From Streptomyces lincolnensis (lineage in GTDB: Bacteria > Actinomycetota > Actinomycetes > Streptomycetales > Streptomycetaceae), in NCBI RefSeq assembly GCF_001685355.1, contig NZ_CP016438.1, positions 868,001 to 932,000 of the forward strand: 64,000 nt of DNA. Reading direction: 5' to 3'. The position numbers were made by a program, and so were the translations under genes. Of the stretch, positions 37,668 through 46,733 are shown piece after piece; position 1 is the first letter of the stretch; each line of letters opens with the position of its first letter. The notes below the pieces were generated by a model that did no database searches, was not told the origin of the DNA, and saw nothing but the letters and a program-made list of their open reading frames with translations.

Positions 37668-39680
37668 ATGGCGGATGGAACGACGATGGCGCAGGCCCTC
37701 AATCACGCACTGCGGGACGCGCTCGACGCGGACGAGCGGGTCGTCGTCCTCGGTGAGGACGTCGGCCGCCTCGGTGGCGTCTTCCGGGTGACCGACGGCC
37801 TCACCGAAACGTTCGGCACCCGGCGCTGCTTCGACACGCCGGTGTCCGAGGCGGGTATCGCCGGTCTCGCGCTCGGCATGGCGATGGGCGGGTTCCGGCC
37901 CGTGGTGGAGATGCAGTTCGACGCGTTCGCCTATCCCGCGTTCGAGCAGATCGCCTCGCACATCGCCAAGATGCGCAACCGGACCCGGGGCGCCCTGCCG
38001 CTGCCCCTGGTCGTCCGGATCCCCTACGGCGGCGGTATCGGCGGGGTCGAGCACCACAGCGACTCCAGCGAGGCCTACTACGCCCACACCGCGGGCCTGA
38101 AGGTGGTGACCCCGGCGACGGCGGCGGACGCCTACTCCCTGCTCCGCGAGGCGATCGACGACCCCGACCCGGTGGTCTTCCTGGAACCCAAGCGCCACTA
38201 CTGGACCCGCGAACGGCTCGAACTGCCCGTCCGTACCGAGCCGTTCGGCACCGCCGCGATCCGCCGCACCGGGGGCGACGCCACCCTCGTGGCGTACGGC
38301 CCGTCACTCGCGGTGGTCCTTGAGGCGGCCGAGCGGGCCGCGGGCGAGGGCCTGGAGGTGGAGGTGCTGGACCTGCGCACCCTGGTCCCGCTGGACGACC
38401 GTACGCTGACCGACTCGGTGCGGCGCACCGGCCGGTGCCTGGTGGTGCACGAGGCGCAGGGCTTCGCCGGGGTGGGTGCCGAGATCGCGGCACGCGTGCA
38501 GGAGCGCTGTTTCGACGCCCTGCGCGCACCGGTGCTGCGGGTCACCGGCTTCGACATCCCTTATCCGCCTCCGCTGTTGGAGGGCGCCCATCTGCCGGGC
38601 GTCGAGCGGGTGCTCGACGGCCTGCGCCGGCTGCTGCCCGCCGGCGCCGGACTCCGCCCCGCCCGCGACGGTTCGGCGCACACCGAGTCGGCGGCCGCCG
38701 CCCGGACCTTCCACCTCCCCGACCTGGGCGAGGGGCTCACGGAGGCCGAGGTGCTGGAGTGGAAGGTCGCCGTGGGCGACGTCGTGGAGCACGATCAGGT
38801 CGTCGTCGAGGTGGAGACGGCCAAGTCCGTGGTGACGCTGCCGAGTCCGTATGCCGGGACGGTGTCGGCCCTGCACCACGGGACCGGTGAGGTCGTGCCG
38901 GTGGGGGCTCCGCTGTTCACGGTCGCGCCGGAGGCCGACGCCGGTGCCGATTCGGGTGCCGTGCTCACCGGTTACGGGACGGGCGCGGCGAAGGGGTGGT
39001 CGCGGGCCGGGAGTTCCTCCGCGGACACGGGCACCCGCGTTCCCTTGGACGCCTCCGCCGACAAGTTCGTCCGCGGTCACCGCGACACGCCTTCCGTGAC
39101 GATCTGGGCCGACGCCGACGCCACCGGCCTGCTCGCCGCCCGCGACGTTCTCGGAACGGGCCTGCTGCCCCTGCTCGCGCGGGCCTGTCTCGCCGGGCTG
39201 GCCGCCTTCCCCGAGCTCAACGCCCGCGTCGACGCCGAACGCGGCGAGATCGTCCGCCCGCCCCGGGTGCACCTGGGCATCGCCGCGCAGACCGCGCACG
39301 GTCTGCTCGTGCCGGTCGTCCGCGACGCCGACCGCCTGTCCCCGGACGACCTCGCGGCCGAACTGCGGCGCCTGACCGCCCTGGCCCGGCGGGGCACGCT
39401 CCCGGTGGAGCATCGCACCGGCGGCACGTTCACCCTCAACAACTACGGCGTCCTCGGCGTCGACGGCGCCACTCCGATCCTCAATCATCCGCAGGCCGCG
39501 ATGCTCGGCGTGGGCCGCGTCGTCGAGCGTCCTTGGGCGGTGGACGGCCGGGTGGAGGTGCGCAAGGTGGTCCACGTGTCGCTGACGTTCGACCACCGGG
39601 TGTGCGACGGCGGCACCGCGGCGGGGTTCCTGCGTCAGGTCGTCGACGGCATCATCACCCCTGAGGGAGCGGCCCCCTGA
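37668..39680 (+). CDS. fused 2-oxo acid dehydrogenase E1 beta - lipoyl - E2 acyltransferase
   Basis: This 670-residue protein joins two normally separate subunits. Residues 1-330 are E1 beta (MAQALNHALRDAL, RCFDTPVSEAGIAGLALGMAM, GGGIGGVEHHSDSSEAYYAHTAGLK in pieces). Residues 346-420 are a lipoyl domain (LPDLGEGLTEAEVLEWKVAVGD) with Lys386 in VETAKSVV as the lipoylation site. After a linker of about 45 residues comes a short E2 catalytic domain (NARVDAERGEIVRPPRVHLGIAA, TFTLNNYGVLGVDGATPILN) with His643 and Asp647 in DHRVCDGG. The peripheral-subunit-binding domain usual between lipoyl and catalytic domains is not detectable. GGGGAGGG precedes the ATG. No E3 gene is in the window. The architecture looks genuine because the frame is uninterrupted. 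Confidence 0.9.
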   Translation: MADGTTMAQALNHALRDALDADERVVVLGEDVGRLGGVFRVTDGLTETFGTRRCFDTPVSEAGIAGLALGMAMGGFRPVVEMQFDAFAYPAFEQIASHIAKMRNRTRGALPLPLVVRIPYGGGIGGVEHHSDSSEAYYAHTAGLKVVTPATAADAYSLLREAIDDPDPVVFLEPKRHYWTRERLELPVRTEPFGTAAIRRTGGDATLVAYGPSLAVVLEAAERAAGEGLEVEVLDLRTLVPLDDRTLTDSVRRTGRCLVVHEAQGFAGVGAEIAARVQERCFDALRAPVLRVTGFDIPYPPPLLEGAHLPGVERVLDGLRRLLPAGAGLRPARDGSAHTESAAAARTFHLPDLGEGLTEAEVLEWKVAVGDVVEHDQVVVEVETAKSVVTLPSPYAGTVSALHHGTGEVVPVGAPLFTVAPEADAGADSGAVLTGYGTGAAKGWSRAGSSSADTGTRVPLDASADKFVRGHRDTPSVTIWADADATGLLAARDVLGTGLLPLLARACLAGLAAFPELNARVDAERGEIVRPPRVHLGIAAQTAHGLLVPVVRDADRLSPDDLAAELRRLTALARRGTLPVEHRTGGTFTLNNYGVLGVDGATPILNHPQAAMLGVGRVVERPWAVDGRVEVRKVVHVSLTFDHRVCDGGTAAGFLRQVVDGIITPEGAAP

Positions 39681-39683
39681 CGG

Positions 39684-41312
39684 TCAGCAGCCGCCGGGCG
39701 GCGAGGAGGGCGCCGCATATCCGGAGCCGATCCGGTACACGCCCGGCCCGCCCACCGACAGCAGGGTGAACTCGCCCTCCCGCCGCAGACAACCGCCCGC
39801 CACCCGCAGCCACGGCGAGTAGGCGACCCGCACGCGCACCGAGCCGGGCGCCGGCATCCACACGTCCAGTTCGTCCGCCGTGGCGCGCATCACGCGCGCG
39901 GGCGCCGTCACCAGGGGTACGGCGTCCCGCACCCGGTAGACCCGCCAGTGCGCGTCGCTCCACACCGGTTCCAGCCACGCGGGCCCGCTGCGCACCAGCC
40001 GGGCCTCGGCCGCACCGTAGCGGTCGGGCACGGCGTCGGGCAGCACCACGAAGCCGACGGCCCACCGGTCCAGCCAGGCACGGTAGGCCGACGGCGAGAA
40101 CGTGCCGTCGTAGAAGAGCCGGCCGCGCTCCATGTCCAGCTGGGTGTTGAAGCCGCGGGCCAGATTGACGTACGGGGAGAGGACGGCGGCCTCCCGGTGG
40201 TCGTCGGCCGGGACCACCTCCACCCGCGTGCCCCGCGCGCCGAGCCGGTCCAGGGCCCGGACGACCCCGTGGGCGTCGGCCGCCCAGGCCGGGACCCGGT
40301 CCGTGCCGCGCAGGAAGGTCACAGGCGTTCCCGATCCCAGCCATGCCAGGGACGCGACGAGCGCACAGGCCAGGGCGCCCCGCAGGTGCCGCGCGCCCCG
40401 CTCCGTGGAGAGCAGGGCGGCGAGCAGCACGGCGGGCGCGAACAGCAGCGCGAGGCGCTCGACGTTGGTGCCGATCGGCGAGGGGATCAGATACGTCAGC
40501 AGGACACCCGCCACGTAGACCGCGGCTCCCCGCCGCACCAGCCGCCATCCGCGCGGTGCCAGGAGCGCGACCGCCAGGCCCAGCAGGGCGGGCCACAGGA
40601 TGCGTGCCGCCGGCATCGGCTGCCGGCCGTGGAAGGGGAACAGCACCGTGGTCGTCCCCACGACCACGAACGGGGGCACGATCAGGGCCGCGGCCCGTGG
40701 CCAGTCCCGCGACAGTGCGTAGGCCGCGCCCGCCACCACCAGGAACAGTCCGGCCACCGGGCTCGCCGCCGTAGCGAGCAGCCCGTACCCGGCGCTCAGC
40801 GCCGGCCGCCGCTCCCCCACCAGCAGCACACAGGCCGCGAGGGCGAAGGCGACACCGAGCGCGAAGGTCACCCGGCCCGCCGCGACATCCGCCCACAGGC
40901 CGAACGCGGCGAGCAGGGCGGGCGCGAGCGGGCGCCGGATCCCCGACCGTACGCACAGGACCGCCGCCGGCCAGCCGGCGGCGAGACCCGCGGCGACGGC
41001 CACCGTCCGGACGCCGAAGAAGCCCATCAGATACGGCGAGAGGAGGCTGTAGTTGGCCATGTGCGCCCCGCCGAACCAGAACAGCCCGTACGCCGAGCCG
41101 CCGTGCTCGGCGGCGAAACGCGCCCAGGTCTCCTGGGCGGCCAGGTCACCGCCGCCGTTGGCGCGGAACAACGCCCACACCGCGTACAGCGGGAGCATGG
41201 TCACCGTGGCCAGCAGCGGGACACGGTGACGGCGGACGAACGTCCGGGAGGCACCGGTGGGCGGGGGCGCGCCGCGCGTGGGGGCAGGCTTCAGCTCGAC
41301 GGCAGCTGTCAT
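39684..41312 (-). CDS. polytopic membrane protein of unknown function
   Basis: This 542-residue protein has about ten membrane helices in its first 350 residues (for example VPLLATVTMLPLYAVWALF and FALGVAFALAACVLLVG) followed by a soluble C-terminal domain of about 190 residues. The layout, a helix bundle with an extracytoplasmic tail, resembles actinobacterial GT-C-like or MFS-annotated membrane proteins, but I see no catalytic DD or DE motif I would trust in the first loop. It converges on the dehydrogenase operon with three bases between them. A role in exporting the peptide is possible but unsupported. Confidence 0.7.
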   Translation of the reverse strand: MTAAVELKPAPTRGAPPPTGASRTFVRRHRVPLLATVTMLPLYAVWALFRANGGGDLAAQETWARFAAEHGGSAYGLFWFGGAHMANYSLLSPYLMGFFGVRTVAVAAGLAAGWPAAVLCVRSGIRRPLAPALLAAFGLWADVAAGRVTFALGVAFALAACVLLVGERRPALSAGYGLLATAASPVAGLFLVVAGAAYALSRDWPRAAALIVPPFVVVGTTTVLFPFHGRQPMPAARILWPALLGLAVALLAPRGWRLVRRGAAVYVAGVLLTYLIPSPIGTNVERLALLFAPAVLLAALLSTERGARHLRGALACALVASLAWLGSGTPVTFLRGTDRVPAWAADAHGVVRALDRLGARGTRVEVVPADDHREAAVLSPYVNLARGFNTQLDMERGRLFYDGTFSPSAYRAWLDRWAVGFVVLPDAVPDRYGAAEARLVRSGPAWLEPVWSDAHWRVYRVRDAVPLVTAPARVMRATADELDVWMPAPGSVRVRVAYSPWLRVAGGCLRREGEFTLLSVGGPGVYRIGSGYAAPSSPPGGC

Positions 41313-41554
41313 GAAGGGCCACGTCTCCGATCGGGGATGTCCGCAGCCGGGTCGGGCGGTGCACGGGCACGCGAAGGGGCACGCGCCGAGGCCGTCAGGA
41401 CGGCGCCGACTGCCCTTTCAGTCTTGATCGCGACGATCCGCACGACATCAGCCGTTCGACCGAGGGCCCGGCGCCGCATTCCTCGTGGATCGGCTTTATG
41501 GCACGAGGCCGGAGGTCCGCCGGCGCCCCGCCGGGAAGTGTGACCGAACCCCCC

Positions 41555-43036
<1,482 letters not shown>

Positions 43037-43057
43037 CCCTCCGAGGACACGCACACA

Positions 43058-43095
43058 AAGGTCGGCCCGGCGCTCCCGCGCACCGGGCCGGCCTT
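43058..43095 (+). terminator. rho-independent-type hairpin after argG
   Basis: A 13-base-pair stem with one G-T pair (43058-43070 with 43083-43095) encloses a 12-base loop 22 bases after the argG stop. No long T-run follows, as is usual in streptomycetes. Confidence 0.7.
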
Positions 43096-43150
43096 GTGAC
43101 GTCGGTCGACGGTTGTCCAAGCGGGTCTGGCGAAGTCGGCCGCGGTTCGG

Positions 43151-43213
43151 CCGCGCCCTGATGGGGCGCGGGGAACTGCGCGACCAGCCACGTCGGTGCC
43201 GCAGACGATCGAC
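43151..43213. repeat. common Streptomyces intergenic repeat
   Basis: The sequence GGGGCGCGGGGAACTGCGCG followed by ACCAGCCACG is a motif that recurs between genes in many Streptomyces genomes. It contains short palindromic parts and no reading frame. I recognise it from general knowledge; the copy number in this genome cannot be judged from one window. Confidence 0.6.
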
Positions 43214-43242
43214 GGCATGTCACCGCACCTCCAGCGGAGCGC

Positions 43243-43794
43243 CTAGCGGCGCCCGCCGAACTCCCACGCATACACCTCGATGTCCGCGTAACGGCCCGCG
43301 GTCAGGACGGCGCGCGCCGCGTCCGCGTCCGGCGCCCGCACCAGCGCCGCCGTACCCAGCCAGGCCGCACCGTCGTCGGACAGCAGCGGCCCGTACGCGA
43401 TCAACTCGTCCTGCCGACCGGACGGCACGTCGAGATCGACGGCCTCCCCGGCGCCGAGACCGATCACCAGGTACCGGTCGCCACCGGTGCGGCCCCCGGG
43501 AAAGTCCCACATGGTGCGCCCCAGCACGTTCCGCCACCGGCGCAACAGCACGTCCCGGTACGCGCCCGCCTGGTAGTTGGGCTCGTCGAAGGCGAACGCG
43601 CGGGCCGCCGCGGGATCCGGCAGATCGACGATGTGCACACTGCCCAGGAGCGTCTCGCCGTCCTCACTGAAGGCCGGACCGCGGGCGATGAGTTCCTTGG
43701 CGTACCGGTCCATGTACGACCAGTGCGCTTCCAGCAACTCCTCACGCAGGGGCAGGGAGCCGGGCCGGTCACGGTGGTAACAGAAGAACTCCAT
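43243..43794 (-). CDS. tandem YCII-domain protein
   Basis: This 183-residue protein appears to contain two YCII/YciI-like domains. The first runs over about residues 1-95 (FFCYHRDRPGSLPLREELLEAHWSYMDRY, GSVHIVDLPDPAAARAFAFDEPNYQAGAY). The second, about residues 105-183, is shorter and repeats the DAARAVLTAGRYADIEVYAWEFG ending. YciI-like domains are small ferredoxin-fold units, some with hydrolase or dehalogenase roles, but no activity is known for this architecture. ATG 43794 was chosen for GGGGAGGG eight bases upstream. It stands alone between argG and the STAS-ANTAR gene. Confidence 0.75.
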   Translation of the reverse strand: MEFFCYHRDRPGSLPLREELLEAHWSYMDRYAKELIARGPAFSEDGETLLGSVHIVDLPDPAAARAFAFDEPNYQAGAYRDVLLRRWRNVLGRTMWDFPGGRTGGDRYLVIGLGAGEAVDLDVPSGRQDELIAYGPLLSDDGAAWLGTAALVRAPDADAARAVLTAGRYADIEVYAWEFGGRR

Positions 43795-43843
43795 GCCACA
43801 GACCCTCCCCGAGGCAGGACGGCATCTCAACCGGCTTTCGCCG

Positions 43844-44578
43844 TCACCGCGATGGGCAGGCGTGCCCCTCCCCCGCGCCGGAGGCGTCGAGTTCCTTGAC
43901 CGCCGCCGCGAGATGTCCGGCGAGGGGCTCGGGCAGGGCCCGGTCTTCGACGGTGCCCAGGACCGCTTCGGCGATCAGGTGCAGTTTGATGTTGCTGCGC
44001 TGGGAGGCGGCCACCAGCACCTGCCAGGACTGCTGGACGGTGAGATGGAACGAGGCCATGAGGATGCCGCGGGCCATGTCGATCGCCGGGCGCGTCTCCA
44101 TGGCCCGGCGCAGTTGGACGACCTCGGCCGTCATGGAGTCCTCGGCCTCTTCCGCCGTCCATGCCACCGGCTGCTCAGCCGCCGCGTCCGCTCCGGCGGT
44201 GAACAGCGGACCGGTGCCGGTCAGGCCGAGCAGGCGTTCCACGGCCGGGCTGGTGGCACACAGTACGAGGCTCTTGGACGACCGCAGGGCACGGTGGCGC
44301 ACCCGCAGCAGGACGTTGAGGGCGGAGCAGTCGCAGAACTCGACTCCCGCGAGATCCAGGTCCACACCGCCTTCGGCATGATCCAGCGCGTCGTTGAGCG
44401 ACTGGTACAGCACGTGGTCGCTCTCCAGGTCGAGCTCGCCGGACACGGTCACGACCAGCCGGTCGCCTTCAGTGCCGACACTCAACTTCAGCGGTACCGG
44501 CGTCCGCGTCTGCTGGAACGCGGTGCCGCACTCCGTGCACGACTCCTCGTCTCGGGGACGAACCGCGTGATGGGACAT
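43844..44578 (-). CDS. STAS-ANTAR two-domain regulator
   Basis: This 244-residue protein has an N-terminal CxxC (CTECG), a STAS domain over about residues 30-115 (LVVTVSGELDLESDHVLYQSL, VDLDLAGVEFCDCSALNVLL) and a C-terminal ANTAR domain (about 160-220, RPAIDMARGILMASFHLTVQQ, QRSNIKLHLIAEAVLG). STAS domains of this kind are anti-sigma-factor antagonists, with the conserved phosphorylatable Ser in DCSAL. ANTAR domains bind paired RNA hairpins and prevent termination. The protein could thus link a partner-switching signal to RNA antitermination. It is divergent from a small winged-helix regulator. Confidence 0.85.
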   Translation of the reverse strand: MSHHAVRPRDEESCTECGTAFQQTRTPVPLKLSVGTEGDRLVVTVSGELDLESDHVLYQSLNDALDHAEGGVDLDLAGVEFCDCSALNVLLRVRHRALRSSKSLVLCATSPAVERLLGLTGTGPLFTAGADAAAEQPVAWTAEEAEDSMTAEVVQLRRAMETRPAIDMARGILMASFHLTVQQSWQVLVAASQRSNIKLHLIAEAVLGTVEDRALPEPLAGHLAAAVKELDASGAGEGHACPSR

Positions 44579-44635
44579 GAGAGCTCCCGGCGCCGACCTT
44601 GATTCTCTGCTCCTCCAGCATCACCCCACTCCAGT

Positions 44636-44685
44636 TTCACGTCAACCGTTACACGAAATGCGATTCGCCTTTTTGAATACGTGAA
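44636..44685. promoter_or_regulatory. inverted repeat between divergent regulators
   Basis: TTCACGT (44636-44642) and ACGTGAA (44679-44685) form a perfect seven-base inverted repeat 36 bases apart in an AT-rich gap between the STAS-ANTAR gene and the winged-helix regulator. It could be an operator for either protein; the wide spacing makes this tentative. Confidence 0.3.
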
Positions 44686-44707
44686 CGAGACGTCGTATCG
44701 TGGGTCC

Positions 44708-45046
44708 ATGGACCGAGCGTTGGAATCGCATGCGGGATGGACGTTCCTGACCAATCACGCCCGCGTACTGGCCGCGATCTTCGAGGACCACACGATGCGG
44801 GTCCGCGACATCGCCGCCCGCTGCCAGCTCACCGAGCGCGCCGTGCAGAAGATCATCTCCGACCTCGAAGAGGGCGGATACCTCGCCCACGAGCGCCAAG
44901 GCCGTTCGAACGTCTACCGCATCGCGCCGGGGACGTTTCTGCGTCATCCCGCCGACGCGGGCGCCACCGTCGCGGAGCTGCTGTCCCTCCTGGTCCATCA
45001 GGACAACACGCGTACCGCCGCCGTCGAGGCGCAGGAAGCGCACTGA
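44708..45046 (+). CDS. small winged-helix transcription regulator
   Basis: This 112-residue protein is a single winged-helix domain: FLTNHARVLAAIFEDHTMRVRDIAARCQLTERAVQKIISDLEEGGYLAHERQGRSNVYRI in consecutive parts, with the recognition helix at ERAVQKIISDLEEGG and the wing HERQGRSNVYRI. It belongs to the MarR/ArsR-like group. The ATG at 44708 is preferred; GTG at 44681 is an in-frame alternative, and neither has a clear Shine-Dalgarno sequence. It may regulate itself and the divergent STAS-ANTAR gene. Confidence 0.75.
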   Translation: MDRALESHAGWTFLTNHARVLAAIFEDHTMRVRDIAARCQLTERAVQKIISDLEEGGYLAHERQGRSNVYRIAPGTFLRHPADAGATVAELLSLLVHQDNTRTAAVEAQEAH

Positions 45047-45061
45047 CGGCGGCGGCTCGCG

Positions 45062-45556
45062 TCAGCGCAGTCGGCTCGTCAGGCGGTACGAGGCCACACC
45101 GCCCGAGTGTCCGAGGAAGCGCACACCGTCCACGCGGGCCAGCGGAGCGCGCCCCTCACGGACGGTGTCGGCCGAGACGGCCGGAAGGCGCAAGGTGGCC
45201 TTCCACGAGCCGTCCGGCCGGGTGACGACGGACTGGGTGGTCCCGTCGGCGTAGCGGATCAGCAGCTTGGCCTTGAGGGCGAGGGCGTTGCCGTTCTCGG
45301 AGTAGTAGGTGCTGCCGTCGGATATCCGACCGTTGTACCAGCCGTTGCCCAGGACGGCCGCCAGGGTGACGGCCGGTTCGCGGGCCACCAGGTGGGTGAC
45401 GTCGTAGGTGAGGTAGTCGACGCGGGCGTCGTAGACCCCGAGGGCGGAGACGTAGAGCCGCGCCTCGCGGTCAGACTCTCCCCACGCTGGTGACACGCCG
45501 CAGCACGGCCGCGCCCCGCGGGCAGGCGGTTCCACCTCCACCGGGAGCACGCGCAC
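45062..45556 (-). pseudogene. internally deleted alpha-L-rhamnosidase remnant
   Basis: The minus strand encodes about 160 residues. The first part resembles the N-terminal beta domain of GH78 rhamnosidases (ARLYVSALGVYDA, YLTYDVTHLV, VLGNGWYNGR, PDGSWKAT). The final part (REGRAPLARVDGVRFLGHSGG) resembles their C-terminal end. The loop normally found after GVYDA and the whole catalytic alpha-barrel are missing. A full enzyme has 900 or more residues, so this is a decayed remnant, probably after recombination or deletion. Confidence 0.6.
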
Positions 45557-45706
45557 GTGACCTGCGGTGCCACAAGGTCGATACTGCCGGGAGCACTGCT
45601 CGGCCGACCCTGTCCGACACCGCCGGGATCTGGCGACCCGTCACCGGAGCCGGCACAGGGAAACCACCGGTCGGGCGCCCGTTTACAGGCTCACCAGGAG
45701 GTACCC

Positions 45707-46699
45707 GTGAAGATGCTCATCAACGTCCCGGAGACCGTCGTCGCCGACGCGCTGCGCGGTATGGCGGCCGCCCACCCCGAGTTGACGGTGGATGTGGAGA
45801 ACCGGGTGATCGTGCGGCGGGACGCGCCCGTGGCCGGGAAGGTCGGGCTGGTCTCCGGTGGTGGGTCGGGGCACGAGCCGCTGCACGGCGGCTTCGTGGG
45901 TCCGGGGATGCTGTCGGCGGCCTGCCCCGGCGAGGTGTTCACCTCTCCCGTGCCGGATCAGATGGTGCGGGCCGCGGCGGCCGTGAACAGCGGGGCCGGG
46001 GTGCTGTTCATCGTGAAGAACTACACCGGTGACGTGCTCAACTTCGACATGGCGGCCGAACTCGCCGAGGACGAGGGCATCCGGATCGCCAAGGTCCTGG
46101 TCGACGACGACGTGGCGGTCACCGACAGCCTCTACACGGCCGGGCGGCGCGGCACCGGCGCCACGCTGTTCGTGGAGAAGATCGCGGGAGCCGCGGCGGA
46201 CGAGGGGCAGCCGCTGGAGCGGGTGGAGGCGGTGGCCCGTCAGGTCAATGAGAACTCCCGCAGCTTCGGTGTCGCCCTGAGCGCCTGCTCCACGCCCGCG
46301 AAGGGCAGCCCCACCTTCGATCTGCCTCCCGGCGAGCTGGAGTTGGGCGTCGGCATCCACGGCGAGCCGGGCCGGGAGCGGCGGGCGATGATGACCTCGC
46401 GGGAGATCGCCGACTTCGCGGTCGGCGCGATCCTGGACGACTTCACTCCGGGCGATCCCGTCCTCGTCCTGGTCAACGGCATGGGCGCCACACCGCTGTT
46501 GGAGCTGTACGGCTTCAACGCCGAGGTGCAGCGGGTGCTCGCGGAGCGCGGTGTCGCCGTGGCCCGCACGCTCGTCGGCAACTACGTCACCTCGCTCGAC
46601 ATGGCCGGCGCCTCGGTCACGCTGTGCCGGATCGACGAGGAACTGCTGCGCCTGTGGGACGCCCCGGTGCGGACGCCGGGACTGCGCTGGGGCATTTGA
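45707..46699 (+). CDS. dhaK: dihydroxyacetone kinase subunit DhaK
   Basis: This 330-residue substrate-binding subunit covalently holds dihydroxyacetone through a histidine; GGGSGHEPLHGGFVG carries the characteristic region. Also visible are GVLFIVKNYTGDVLNFDMA and GVGIHGEPGR. It works with DhaL (ADP binding) and DhaM (phosphoryl transfer from the PTS). GTG 45707 was chosen because AGGAGG lies six bases upstream; the frame is open further upstream without coding character. The C-terminus TPGLRWGI is complete, but the stop codon lies at the very edge of the inserted TnpB element, which separates it from dhaL by about 1.6 kb. Confidence 0.95.
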   Translation: MKMLINVPETVVADALRGMAAAHPELTVDVENRVIVRRDAPVAGKVGLVSGGGSGHEPLHGGFVGPGMLSAACPGEVFTSPVPDQMVRAAAAVNSGAGVLFIVKNYTGDVLNFDMAAELAEDEGIRIAKVLVDDDVAVTDSLYTAGRRGTGATLFVEKIAGAAADEGQPLERVEAVARQVNENSRSFGVALSACSTPAKGSPTFDLPPGELELGVGIHGEPGRERRAMMTSREIADFAVGAILDDFTPGDPVLVLVNGMGATPLLELYGFNAEVQRVLAERGVAVARTLVGNYVTSLDMAGASVTLCRIDEELLRLWDAPVRTPGLRWGI

Positions 46700-46733
46700 A
46701 ACCTCCCCCGCCTTGAGGCGCGTGATTCCTGGC
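46696..46733 (-). mobile_element. right end of the TnpB element with hairpin
   Basis: Read on the minus strand, the region after the tnpB stop has GGAATCACGCG, then the small hairpin CGCC-TTGA-GGCG (46709-46720 on the plus strand), GGGGGAGG and TTTCAA. This resembles the right ends of IS200/IS605-type elements, which end in a TCAA-like cleavage site and also form the 3' end of the guide (omega) RNA. The TCAA corresponds to TTGA at 46696-46699, which includes the dhaK stop codon. Confidence 0.55.
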
